This document shows, piece after piece, positions 46,082 through 54,541 of a stretch of 64,000 nucleotides of DNA. Below the pieces are notes generated by a model. That model had not been told where the DNA came from. It did not search any database and worked only from the letters and a program-made list of their open reading frames with translations. Both the position numbers and the translations under genes were made by a program. This DNA is from Bacillus sp. SM2101 (GTDB taxonomy: Bacteria > Bacillota > Bacilli > Bacillales > SM2101), in the NCBI RefSeq assembly GCF_018588585.1, contig NZ_JAEUFG010000019.1, positions 1 to 64,000 of the forward strand, in the 5' to 3' direction. Position 1 is the first letter of the stretch; every line of letters begins with the position of its first letter.

Positions 46082-46363
46082 TTAATTAACATCACTACAA
46101 GATACTTTTTGACAATTTCAAAATAAAACTTCACATTTATTTCACAAAACTGCCACACCTATTCACATAATTGAAAACGCATTTATTTATTTCGTTTTTT
46201 ATGAAATTCAATAATACAGACTTTACAAATCATAGAAATTCATCAAAAATAAATGTATAGAAGAGCTGCTTCCGTTGTGCATAATGATAGCAACAACAGA
46301 TTTGTACATAGCGCAGGCTACAATTTACTAAAACATACATTATAGATAATAAGGATGATAAAG

Positions 46364-46603
46364 ATGAAAATTCGCAAAGCTATAATCAATAACCAACAAG
46401 AAAAAATATACTTATACGAAAATAAAAAAGAAGAGTATACTATTATCGCTATTCCCATTATTGAGTGGTCTTTCAAAGTTGATTATGAACAGGACGCTGA
46501 AACGCTTAAAAGCATACTTTATTCTTCACTCAAATCCCATACAAATGCAGACACTTCTCAAGACTTGACCAACAAAATCTCACAGTGGGTTCGTGAAATG
46601 TGA
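46364..46603 (+). CDS. Small hypothetical protein (79 aa)
   Basis: This 79-residue protein is divergent from the nap operon. ATG 46364 is preferred over ATG 46355 because it stands at a better distance from AAGG. It is charged, soluble, with strands near YTIIAIPIIEWSFKVD and a C-terminal helix (NKISQWVREM). I do not recognise a family. Length and codon use look genuine, but the ribosome site is weak. Confidence 0.55.
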   Translation: MKIRKAIINNQQEKIYLYENKKEEYTIIAIPIIEWSFKVDYEQDAETLKSILYSSLKSHTNADTSQDLTNKISQWVREM

Positions 46604-46696
46604 CATTAATTTGATTTACACATAAAAAAACTGAACATTAGGATATGATTTTGTAGATATTGTTCGTGATTTATTATACAATGAACATGGTCTATC

Positions 46697-46852
46697 ATAT
46701 CTTGCATTGACTGTTGCTTCTTGTACAAAGAAAATACAGAATATTAACGAGCGTACATGGAGCCTATTCATTTAATTAATTACTTGAAAGCTGCATGATA
46801 TCCTCAGCATACTGTTTTTACATTAGCAACAAAGTTTACGAAAAAAGAGCCG
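46697..46852 (+). mobile_element. MITE-like repeat, copy 11
   Basis: The left end is eroded (GCATTGACTGTTGCTTCTTG matches GCATTAATTGTTGCTTTTCG), and the right end is intact (TAGCAACAAAGTTTACGAAA followed by AAAGAGCC). No duplication is clear. It occupies part of the 510-bp gap between the small hypothetical gene and folD. Confidence 0.65.
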
Positions 46853-46966
46853 TTATTCTTTACAGTTACTGACGACAATTGTGGAATGAACCACGAGGGA
46901 GCTGTAAAAGAAATTGCCGTGTCGTCTGGGCAGAGGCATCTGGATCAGCGTATGTGCCAAATTTAG
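46853..46966 (+). other. Possible coding remnant before folD
   Basis: Straight after copy 11 the plus strand reads FTVTDDNCGMNHEGAVKEIA and then meets a stop; a second frame reads WAEASGSAYVPNL. The composition is more coding-like than the surrounding DNA, as if a gene had been truncated and frameshifted. I cannot identify it. The rest of the gap (46967-47116) contains only the folD promoter region. Confidence 0.25.
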
Positions 46967-47116
46967 TCTAGGAGTTTTTATTGATATGAATGTAGGAACC
47001 ATACATTAAAACAAATTAGGCTTTTCTTAATAAACAGGAATACATGAAAATATTAGACTATTAAGCACTATTACGTTTTCTCCAGCCTCTTTGTATATAA
47101 TATAGGAGGGATAAAG

Positions 47117-47956
47117 TTGGAAGAAAAATTGATTTTAGATGGAACTAAGGTTGCCAGTTCTGTAAAAGACAGCTTAACAATGCGTGTATCTGCCTTAAAA
47201 GAGCGAGGCGTTAATCCTTGTTTAGCTACAATTTTAGTTGGAGATGATCCTTCTTCTGCCACTTATGTAAAAATGAAAGGGAATGCGTGCGACCGGTTAG
47301 GCATTTTCTCAAAACGCATTCATCTACCAAAAGAAACTCAAACTGAAGAACTATTACAAATCATTCAGGAGCTTAATAATGATCCTTCTACACATGGCAT
47401 CTTATTGCAGCACCCAGTGCCAAGCCAAATAGATGAACGGGCTGCCTTTGAAGCAATTGATATTGAAAAAGATGTAGATGGTGTTACTAGTCTCGGTTTT
47501 GGACAAACATCGTTTGGCTTTGGAAAATATCCTTCTTGTACACCTGCAGCTATTTTAGAAATTATTGATTTTTATTCCTTGCCAATTGAAGGTAAACATG
47601 CCGTTGTTGTTGGACGAAGCCCTATATTAGGAAAACCAGTGTCAATGATGCTGCTCAACAGGAATGCGACTGTAACGACATGTCATTCAAAAACACAAAA
47701 TTTAGCAGATATTATTAAACAAGCAGATATTGTGGTTGCTGCAGTTGGCAAACCTAATTTTATTAAAGGCGAATGGCTTAAAGAAGGTGCTGTCGTGCTT
47801 GATGCGGGTTACAACAAAGGAAATGTTGGTGATGCAGATTATGATAGCTGTTTACAATATGCTAGTGCAATCACACCAGTTCCAGGAGGCGTTGGACCTG
47901 TAACTATTTCAATGTTATTAAAACATACCGTTGATGCAGCTGAAGCAACCTTATAA
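47117..47956 (+). CDS. folD: Methylenetetrahydrofolate dehydrogenase / cyclohydrolase (FolD family)
   Basis: FolD interconverts 5,10-methylene-, methenyl- and 10-formyl-tetrahydrofolate using NADP+. This 279-residue protein starts at TTG 47117, 7 bases after AGGAGGG. Family motifs are TYVKMKG with the catalytic Lys, GILLQHPVPSQID, VDGVTSLGFG, the nucleotide-binding GRSPILGKP and the C-terminal PGGVGPVTISMLL. It is a lone gene here, whereas housekeeping folD in bacilli usually sits near nusB and xseA, so this could be a second copy. A terminator follows at once. Confidence 0.95.
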   Translation: MEEKLILDGTKVASSVKDSLTMRVSALKERGVNPCLATILVGDDPSSATYVKMKGNACDRLGIFSKRIHLPKETQTEELLQIIQELNNDPSTHGILLQHPVPSQIDERAAFEAIDIEKDVDGVTSLGFGQTSFGFGKYPSCTPAAILEIIDFYSLPIEGKHAVVVGRSPILGKPVSMMLLNRNATVTTCHSKTQNLADIIKQADIVVAAVGKPNFIKGEWLKEGAVVLDAGYNKGNVGDADYDSCLQYASAITPVPGGVGPVTISMLLKHTVDAAEATL

Positions 47957-47963
47957 ATATAGT

Positions 47964-47997
47964 AAAGCTCAAAAGCAATTTTTGCTTTTGAGCTTTC
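47964..47997 (+). terminator. folD terminator
   Basis: GCTCAAAAGCAA and TTGCTTTTGAGC form a perfect 12-bp stem with a 3-base loop, followed by TTTCTTCT on the plus strand, 10 bases after the folD stop codon. Confidence 0.9.
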
Positions 47998-48009
47998 TTC
48001 TACTTTATA

Positions 48010-48180
48010 GGCTATTTTCGCATTAATTGTTGCTTTTCGTACTAAGAACCAAACACGTACTCAACTAGAGTTCGTGGCATCTTTTCTTTTGTACAACAAT
48101 GACTAACCATGTTGAACCACTTTTTTTGGTACTAATTGGATAACAATAGCAGCAAATAAAAAGTTTACTAAAAGAGCCTT
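48010..48180 (+). mobile_element. MITE-like repeat, copy 12 (best preserved)
   Basis: This 171-bp copy runs from GGCTATTTTCGCATTAATTG to AAAGTTTACTAAAAGAGCCT plus T, with the core ACACGTACTCAACTAGAGTT and CGTGGCATCTTTTC. It is flanked by the exact 6-base repeat TTTATA (48004-48009 and 48181-48186). The right-hand duplication contains the stop codon of the alcohol dehydrogenase gene, so the element sits against that gene's 3' end. Confidence 0.9.
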
Positions 48181-48181
48181 T

Positions 48182-49228
48182 TTATATTTCCATAACAACT
48201 CGTCCGTTAATTTTGCCCGCTTCAAGATCAGTAAATATTTCGTTAATATCTTCTAACTTAGCTTTCGTGACCGTTGTTTTCACTTTTCCATCTGCAGCAA
48301 ATTGTAAAGCCTCTTGTAAGTCCTTTCTAGTCCCAACAATCGATCCTACTACACTAACAGCATTTAAAACTGTATCAAATATTGGTATTTCAATCATTTC
48401 AGGAGGTAGTCCAACTGCAACACATTTTCCACCGCGTTTTACTGCACGATAAGCTTCATCAAATGCTTTTTTTGAAACTGCTGTACAAATCGATGCTTGA
48501 ACGCCACCGAACTCCCTTTGGATGTATTCTGCAGAATCTTCATCAAGTGGGTTAACCGTATCATCTGCTCCAAGCTCTTTAGCAAGATCTAATTTTTCAC
48601 TAAATGTATCTACAGCCACTACTTTGAATCCCATTGCTTTAGCATATTGTACGGCTACATGTCCTAATCCACCTATACCATAGATAGCAACCCAATCACC
48701 TGGCTTAGCTTCACCAACTTTTAACGCCTTATATGTTGTCACACCGGCACAAAAAATTGGTGCAGCTTCTACGTAGCCTAAATTTTCTGGTACCTTAACT
48801 ACATAATCAGCAGCTGCTAAACAATATTCTGCATATCCACCATCGATAGAATACCCTGCATTATGCTGGTTAAGACATAAGGTTTCTCTTCCTGTTAAGC
48901 AATATTCACATTGACCACAAGCTGAATATAACCAAGGTACACCTACTCTATCTCCAACGTTGAGGTGTGTAACACCTTCGCCAACCTCTACAACCTCTCC
49001 CACTCCTTCATGACCAGGGATCAATGGTAGCTTAGGCTTTACTTTCCAATCACCATGAGCTGCGTGTAAATCAGTATGGCACACACCACAAGCTTTTATT
49101 TTCACTAATATTTGTCCGTTTGAAGCCTTCGGTTTTTCAACACATTCTACCGATAACTCCTTCTTAAATTCTTTTACTACTGCTGCTTTCATCGTTTCAT
49201 GATTATGGTTACAGTTACAATTTCCCAT
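48182..49228 (-). CDS. adhP: Zinc-dependent alcohol dehydrogenase (AdhP-like)
   Basis: This 348-residue medium-chain alcohol dehydrogenase interconverts aldehydes and alcohols with NAD(H). Catalytic zinc ligands lie in GVCHTD and PGHEGVGEV. The structural zinc is held by four Cys in [15 protein letters not shown]. The Rossmann motif is [18 protein letters not shown] 49228 follows GGAGG with 9-base spacing and adds an unusual Cys/His-rich N-terminus ([13 protein letters not shown]) before the normal MKAAVV start, which has no ribosome site of its own. A Rex/Fnr-like palindrome lies 55 bases upstream, suggesting induction under low oxygen or high NADH. Confidence 0.94.
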   Translation of the reverse strand: MGNCNCNHNHETMKAAVVKEFKKELSVECVEKPKASNGQILVKIKACGVCHTDLHAAHGDWKVKPKLPLIPGHEGVGEVVEVGEGVTHLNVGDRVGVPWLYSACGQCEYCLTGRETLCLNQHNAGYSIDGGYAEYCLAAADYVVKVPENLGYVEAAPIFCAGVTTYKALKVGEAKPGDWVAIYGIGGLGHVAVQYAKAMGFKVVAVDTFSEKLDLAKELGADDTVNPLDEDSAEYIQREFGGVQASICTAVSKKAFDEAYRAVKRGGKCVAVGLPPEMIEIPIFDTVLNAVSVVGSIVGTRKDLQEALQFAADGKVKTTVTKAKLEDINEIFTDLEAGKINGRVVMEI

Positions 49229-49282
49229 TTCACATCGCCTCCATATCAAAATCCCAATAATTTGACAATACTATTCGAAAGT

Positions 49283-49300
49283 TTGTGATATTATTCACAA
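49283..49300 (-). promoter_or_regulatory. Rex- or Fnr-type operator upstream of the alcohol dehydrogenase gene
   Basis: TTGTGATATTATTCACAA is an 18-base palindrome that fits both the Rex consensus (TTGTGA-N6-TCACAA) and the Fnr consensus (TGTGA-N6-TCACA). It lies 55-72 bases upstream of the ATG, close to where a promoter should be. For a fermentative alcohol dehydrogenase, NADH-responsive derepression by Rex is the more usual logic; Fnr activation is the alternative. Confidence 0.7.
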
Positions 49301-49501
49301 ATAAAGTGAAAAAAAATAACTCCTTACGCTATATCTTACTATATGTTATCCATTGAAAAACTTACTATTTATGACACTTATGTGAACCGTTACATACTTT
49401 ATACGTAAGGGTCCGACCCTCTGCTTTGACCCCTGAATAGGGAATATAGATTCAAGTATAGATGATCCGACCCATCATGCTCTTAATTATGCTTAACCTT
49501 A

Positions 49502-50917
49502 TTACATATACTTTCGGTGAACATTTTTTCCTTCATACGTAAATAAAATGTTTTTATTTTCGATGACTGTCTCTATATGAACTGCTCTGCCCCATAGCTG
49601 ATAAATAAAAGGAAGCACTTTCTCTAAATATTTTAAATCAAGTTCGATTCCTTCATACCAGTGCTTTAAGTAAAGCTCTCCATTTTTTAAATAGTCCCCA
49701 TCATTAACGGTAATGTACGGAAATCCTCCGTTTACTCGCATATTAATAAGTTGGTCACGTACATTCTCCCAGTCTTTATCAACGATTTTATAATCCTTCC
49801 CTTGCTTCTGAAACAAATACATATCCTCGCGGAAAACGAGATCCTTCGTTAAATAATTACGTAAGAAAGATATATCTGATTCTATTTCTCTTACTTCAAA
49901 CATTTTTTCACGCCCTGAATGTGGTTGGGCACCGTGCTCAATCATTTCTTCTGTAGGATTATTGTAACGCTCCTCAATGTCTTCAAATATTTTTAACCCA
50001 AGATAATATGGGTTAATGCTCGTTCTTGAAGGTTGAACTACACCAGCGTTTAATTTGGCAAATTCAATTGATTCATCACTCGATAAATCTAACTCCCTTA
50101 ATATGCGCTGATGCCAGAACGATGCCCAGCCTTCGTTCATGATTTTGGTCTCTAATTGTGGCCAAAAGTATAGCATTTCCTCTCGCATCATCGTTAAAAT
50201 ATCTCGTTGCCATTCTTCTAGCTCTCGGCTGTATTCTTCTATAAAAAGCATAATATCTTTTTCAGGGCTAGGAGGAAATTTTTTCTTCTTTTTGTTATTA
50301 AGCGGCTTATTTTTGTCCTTTTCATCCAAAGTCCATAAATCATCATAAGGTGTTCGTTGCTTCTGAATATTATCCTCTAGATTATCGTTATCATAATGCC
50401 ATGCTAGCTTAGGACGCATGAGTGATGGATCGATATGTTCTTGTATAGAAAGAACCGCATCAAGAAATTTTTCTATTTCTTTCCTTCCATGAATTAATTC
50501 GTAATATTTAACCCTATCAGCTGTGGCAGCCATACTCTCAACCATATCTCTTTTTGTATTGCTAAAACGGACATTATTTTTGAAAAAGTCGCAATGCGCT
50601 AATACGTGGGCAACGATCAATTTATTTTGTATAAGTGAATTTGTATCAAGTAAAAAAGCATAACACGGATCTGAATTGATAACTAACTCATATATTTTAC
50701 TTAATCCTAAGTCATAATGAATTTTCATTTTATAAAATTGCTTTCCGAAGCTCCAATGCGAAAAACGAGTTGGCATCCCATATGCTCCAAAAGTATATAT
50801 AATATCTGCAGGACAAATTTCATACCGCATCGGATAAAAATCTAAGCCGAAACCCTTTGCAATTTCTGTAATTTCATCAATGGCATATTCCAATTCTTTA
50901 CGTGCACCTTCATTCAT
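49502..50917 (-). CDS. spoVR: SpoVR-family stage V sporulation protein
   Basis: This 471-residue protein is a full-length SpoVR (B. subtilis protein about 468 residues), needed for normal spore cortex formation. ATG 50917 stands 10 bases after GGGGGAG; the frame opens 12 codons earlier. Family blocks seen are [44 protein letters not shown] and HGAQPHSGR. The molecular activity is unknown. It has no operon partner. The spacer to the divergent yhdB-like gene (50918-51309) contains a possible sigma-E -10 element and otherwise AT-rich sequence. Confidence 0.96.
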   Translation of the reverse strand: MNEGARKELEYAIDEITEIAKGFGLDFYPMRYEICPADIIYTFGAYGMPTRFSHWSFGKQFYKMKIHYDLGLSKIYELVINSDPCYAFLLDTNSLIQNKLIVAHVLAHCDFFKNNVRFSNTKRDMVESMAATADRVKYYELIHGRKEIEKFLDAVLSIQEHIDPSLMRPKLAWHYDNDNLEDNIQKQRTPYDDLWTLDEKDKNKPLNNKKKKKFPPSPEKDIMLFIEEYSRELEEWQRDILTMMREEMLYFWPQLETKIMNEGWASFWHQRILRELDLSSDESIEFAKLNAGVVQPSRTSINPYYLGLKIFEDIEERYNNPTEEMIEHGAQPHSGREKMFEVREIESDISFLRNYLTKDLVFREDMYLFQKQGKDYKIVDKDWENVRDQLINMRVNGGFPYITVNDGDYLKNGELYLKHWYEGIELDLKYLEKVLPFIYQLWGRAVHIETVIENKNILFTYEGKNVHRKYM

Positions 50918-50951
50918 TTGCCACTCACTCCCCCTGTCTCTTCTTACCAAC

Positions 50952-50959
50952 AATGTATG
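50952..50959 (-). promoter_or_regulatory. Possible sigma-E -10 element for spoVR
   Basis: On the minus strand CATACATT fits the sigma-E -10 pattern CATAnnnT and lies about 35 bases upstream of the spoVR start codon. The corresponding -35 is not convincing. Known sigma-E control of B. subtilis spoVR motivates the call. Confidence 0.3.
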
Positions 50960-51309
50960 AGTGTTATGACGAAATGATGAAAGCTCACCATTTAAAAATA
51001 AAAATTACTTAAATAACGAATCGAAATCGGTTAGATAGAACGTATTCAAAAAATAACGAACCTCATTAATACTGTATGGAGGAAATTAACTTTTCCGAAA
51101 AGGTAAACTATCGCACCATCTTCTGTGATACCCTTTTTTCCACTCTTTTATAATATTTATTTTTGCCTCTACATATATAAATGTTGTCCGATAAATGATG
51201 GTAATTGAGTTTCACCCTTCTTTTTAAATTATCGTCCAACATTTACAGCGAAAATTTTTTCATTAAGTAAAACATACTAATGTTAACTCCGAATAGGAGG
51301 GTGATCTCA

Positions 51310-51549
51310 ATGAACATCGTGGATTACGATAGGGCGTTATACTATACACATCGCTCGCAGTGGGATAACTTGTTAATACTGATGGTACGAACAAAGGACC
51401 AATTTTTATCAAAAAAAATTGAACACTTCCTACATGCTTATAATTTTTCAAAAGATTATACAGCTGTTGAGAATAATCTGTACTCCCTTCTTAGATATGT
51501 TGATCATGCGATCACATCTAGTCAAGAGGACATTGAAGATTATTGGTAA
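51310..51549 (+). CDS. yhdB: YhdB-like small protein
   Basis: This 79-residue soluble protein closely matches my recollection of B. subtilis YhdB (MNVVDYDRALYYTHRSQWD at the start; here MNIVDYDRALYYTHRSQWD). ATG 51310 lies 9 bases after AGGAGGG. Function is unknown. Its place near spoVR and the azr/yhcZ/yhcY block repeats the B. subtilis gene neighbourhood, which supports the name. Confidence 0.85.
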   Translation: MNIVDYDRALYYTHRSQWDNLLILMVRTKDQFLSKKIEHFLHAYNFSKDYTAVENNLYSLLRYVDHAITSSQEDIEDYW

Positions 51550-51568
51550 TAAATTTAATTATATTAAC

Positions 51569-51603
51569 AAAAGGGTTGAGCCTTATTTTGAGCTCCACCC
51601 TTT
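51569..51603. terminator. Bidirectional terminator after yhdB
   Basis: AAAGGGTTGAGC and GCTCCACCCTTT pair, with one mismatch, around an 11-base loop; T-rich sequence follows on the plus strand and A-rich sequence precedes it. It sits between the convergent yhdB-like and MFS genes. Confidence 0.8.
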
Positions 51604-51610
51604 CTATTTA

Positions 51611-52849
51611 TTACATATATTCTGATGATTTATTTAATCGACTTCGACTATCGAAAAGAATAACATACGTGATGATAACAGTCATAGCTGCAACAAGTAA
51701 TACTACAGATAATATTCCAAATGGTATGATTGCAGATGTATCTGAAATGATTCTAGTAAAAACAATAAGCAAGACAATTCTTATACCTAAACCTATTACA
51801 CGAAACAAACTGTCTACACGACCAATTTTGTCATTTGGAATTAACTCCATAAGTAAAGAGTTCCTTGCTACTCGAGTACCGGCGTTCCCAAAGGCAGTAA
51901 ATAGTTTCACTATATAAAACACCCATAAGTATGGAAAAATAGCTAACATGGTAATTGCTATCGAATATATACATACAGTAATTACGATAGATCGTTCATT
52001 ACCTATTTTCTTTGCGAATAAAGGTATGATAATTCCAGCAACAATTGCACCAACTCCATATATCATTCCCGATGTTCCATATGCTGAAGCGTCTGCTTCT
52101 AAGACATTTGCTATATATATTGGATTCAAATAATTTGATACCATCACACCGATGAAGGGCATAAATGATGCAAGAAAGAACAAGAACAACATAGGAGATT
52201 TCTTCATATAATGATATCCTTCTGCAAGCTTATACAATAGAGAGTCATTACTTTGACCAGACTCTTGAGCTCTTTTGTATGGTATTAAATAAAACATTAG
52301 AGCTGCACCACCATAAGTCATTGCATCAAGTAATAAAATTAGCGACAAATCCACTCTACTAATAAGTATTGTAGCAATCCCTCCAGCAATTACCGTTGAC
52401 AACTGCCCTTGAATTTCCATGACACCATTTAATGATTTATATTGCTCTTTAGTAAAGATTTCTTGATTAAAGGCAAACATTGTAGGATAAAACAATGAAT
52501 AATAAAGCCCACCCATTGCAAATAATACAATTAACATCCATAGTTCATAATCATTGCCATTCACAATTCCATATATCGCAAATAAACTGATTATGATTGA
52601 ACCAATCACTTCACCGACAATTAAAATTGCTCTTCTTGAGAGCTTATCAATCATATATCCGATATATGGGGCTAGTATAAATTGGGCAATGGTCATACAA
52701 ATTGTTGCAAAACCCAATATGACTGCTCCACCTTTTTCTGTTACTAATAACCAAGGAATGGCAATCATTGTCACTCCGGTTCCAATAGAAGAAAATATAT
52801 TAGCTGATAAGATTTTATATAAACGTTGATCTTGAAAAAGTGTGCTCAT
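51611..52849 (-). CDS. MFS exporter (macrolide-efflux/enterobactin-exporter type)
   Basis: This 412-residue transporter has 12 predicted helices. The start block MSTLFQDQRLYKILSANIFS, the TM2-TM3 loop GYMIDKLSRR and the central basic loop after helix 6 (PYKRAQESGQSNDSL) match the MFS group that includes MefA-like and EntS-like drug or siderophore exporters. The start follows AAAGGAGGG. It is inserted between azr and yhdB relative to B. subtilis order, suggesting later acquisition. The substrate is not determinable here. Confidence 0.85.
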   Translation of the reverse strand: MSTLFQDQRLYKILSANIFSSIGTGVTMIAIPWLLVTEKGGAVILGFATICMTIAQFILAPYIGYMIDKLSRRAILIVGEVIGSIIISLFAIYGIVNGNDYELWMLIVLFAMGGLYYSLFYPTMFAFNQEIFTKEQYKSLNGVMEIQGQLSTVIAGGIATILISRVDLSLILLLDAMTYGGAALMFYLIPYKRAQESGQSNDSLLYKLAEGYHYMKKSPMLFLFFLASFMPFIGVMVSNYLNPIYIANVLEADASAYGTSGMIYGVGAIVAGIIIPLFAKKIGNERSIVITVCIYSIAITMLAIFPYLWVFYIVKLFTAFGNAGTRVARNSLLMELIPNDKIGRVDSLFRVIGLGIRIVLLIVFTRIISDTSAIIPFGILSVVLLVAAMTVIITYVILFDSRSRLNKSSEYM

Positions 52850-52918
52850 TCAGTCCCTCCTTTCGGTTTAGTCGTATGGAGAGAACAGATGTTAGTTCTC
52901 GTTTTTAAACAAAAATTT

Positions 52919-53449
52919 TTAAAATGAATTCACTTGCCCATAAGCTTTTACATATAACTGTAGTTCAGTCATTAATCCATCAACTAATTGGCTACCTTCA
53001 TCAGTAAGCGCATCATTTTCTAGATCAAAGTAAACTGGGTCTAATACAAGCTGTTTAGGAATTACATTTGCGTATACCCCGCGGGCAGTCGTTCTCATAT
53101 TAGTTAATGCATTCATACCACCTTTTCCGCCTCCGGCAACCGCTAATAAAGCAACTGGTTTATGACGGAAGTATTCTCCACCTAAAAAGTCTAGCGCATT
53201 TTTTAAGGCCCCACTCATCGCACTGTGGTATTCAGGTGAGCTTAACACGATTCCATCTGCATTTTTTATAGTGTTTTTAAGTTGTTGTACTGCATCAATT
53301 GTGTCCTGTTCACTCTCACCGTTATATAGTGGCAAAGTGCCATCGCTTAGATCAACTAACTGTGCTTTATATTCCTTTGAAATAAATCTTGCTGCAACCC
53401 CTGTTCTACCAGATTTTCTTGGACTTCCATTAATAACTACAATATTCAT
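52919..53449 (-). CDS. azr: NADPH-dependent FMN reductase / azobenzene reductase
   Basis: This 176-residue flavodoxin-fold oxidoreductase reduces flavins, quinones or azo compounds with NADPH. It matches B. subtilis YhdA (Azr) in the phosphate-binding loop VINGSPRKSGRT, in SPEYHSAMSGALKNALDFL, and in ALLAVAGGGKGG with YANVIPKQLVLDP. ATG 53449 stands 9 bases after AAGGAG; the frame opens six codons earlier. Neighbouring genes also follow B. subtilis order. It may protect against quinone or electrophile stress. Confidence 0.93.
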   Translation of the reverse strand: MNIVVINGSPRKSGRTGVAARFISKEYKAQLVDLSDGTLPLYNGESEQDTIDAVQQLKNTIKNADGIVLSSPEYHSAMSGALKNALDFLGGEYFRHKPVALLAVAGGGKGGMNALTNMRTTARGVYANVIPKQLVLDPVYFDLENDALTDEGSQLVDGLMTELQLYVKAYGQVNSF

Positions 53450-53507
53450 AAAATTATTCTCCTTCATTTGTTATTTTTAGACATTTTTATGATGTTGTTT
53501 TTTATTA

Positions 53508-53667
53508 GGCTGTTTTCGCTTAGATTGTTATTTTTTGTACTAAAAAATACAACGTATACAACTAGAATTCGTAACCTTTACTTATATAATAACGACGGCT
53601 GTTGAGTAAAACGACATCTCTATCTTCTAGTGTAGAAGCTAAGCAACAAAGTTATAAAAAGAGCCTG
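53508..53667 (+). mobile_element. MITE-like repeat, copy 13
   Basis: The left end is GGCTGTTTTCGCTTAGATTG, the core ACAACGTATACAACTAGAAT, and the right end AAGCAACAAAGTTATAAAAA followed by GAGCCT. Flanks TTATTA and TTGTTA are near-identical. It fills most of the 370-bp gap between yhcZ and azr; no gene is seen in the rest. Confidence 0.82.
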
Positions 53668-53818
53668 TTGTTATATATAGTATAACTAGCACTTCAGAAG
53701 ATTAAATCAGTGTTTTTATTGAACATTCTCTACTCATATTGACTGACGAAATACAAATCATTCTACGACTATAGTCTTATAAAATTATGACAAGACGAAG
53801 CTTGTCTACTAGGTGGTA

Positions 53819-54454
53819 TCAAATACCACGCTTTACTGCATACAGCGCCGCTTGTGTCCGATCGCTTAACTCAAGCTTTGCTAAAATGTTTGAAACATGT
53901 GTTTTGACCGTTTTTTCAGTGATGTACAAAGTTGCTGCTATTTCTTTATTACTTTTCCCATTAGCAATTTCAGAGAGAACTTCCTTCTCACGATTTGTTA
54001 ATTGGTCAATCAAATTCTCTTCTTCTTGACCCCCACTTTGAACATGAGACATGACATGAGAAGTCACTTTTGGATGTAACTGACTCTCTCCACGATATAC
54101 AGCTCTTATTGAATTAACTAACTCATCAGGTTCAACATCTTTCAATTGATAGCCATTTGCACCTGCTCGTAGAGCTGGAATTACATGATCTTGATCAGAG
54201 AAGCTTGTAAGCATTAATATTGCTATTTTCGGATGTTTATCTTTAATAGCTTTAGTCGCCTCAATCCCATCCATAATAGGCATAATTAAGTCCATAACGA
54301 CAACATCTGGTTGATGTTCTTGTGTAAGATTAACCGCTTCTTGACCATTTGTTGCCTCAGCAACAACTTCGATGTCACTTTGTGTTTTAAGAAAAAATAA
54401 TAATCCTCTCCGTACAACATGGTGATCGTCAGCTATAAGTACTTTAATTGACAT
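53819..54454 (-). CDS. yhcZ: NarL/LuxR-family response regulator (YhcZ-like)
   Basis: This 211-residue regulator has a receiver with ADDH (8-11), phospho-acceptor Asp55 (VVMDLIMP), Ser/Thr in MLTSFSD and Lys at QLKDVEP, plus a C-terminal LuxR helix-turn-helix (LTNREKEVLSEIANGKSNKE, TVKTHVSNILAKL). The start follows GGGGGAGAGG. It lies 87 bases after the kinase gene. Gene order equals B. subtilis yhcY-yhcZ-yhdA. Related NreC/LiaR-type regulators control nitrate or envelope genes, so a link to the nar or nap genes here is possible but unproven. Confidence 0.93.
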   Translation of the reverse strand: MSIKVLIADDHHVVRRGLLFFLKTQSDIEVVAEATNGQEAVNLTQEHQPDVVVMDLIMPIMDGIEATKAIKDKHPKIAILMLTSFSDQDHVIPALRAGANGYQLKDVEPDELVNSIRAVYRGESQLHPKVTSHVMSHVQSGGQEEENLIDQLTNREKEVLSEIANGKSNKEIAATLYITEKTVKTHVSNILAKLELSDRTQAALYAVKRGI

Positions 54455-54541
54455 TTCCTCTCCCCCTTATTATATTTTCAGTTATTGAATTAGACGTAGT
54501 CTTCCAAAATTAGATTCTCAACATAACGAGTCTTTAGATAG

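Noticed and set aside
49405..49480. Small palindrome GGGTCCGACCC and a repeated GATCCGACCCATCAT-like stretch after spoVR
   Set aside because: The stem is only 5 bp with no T-run; I cannot distinguish it from chance.
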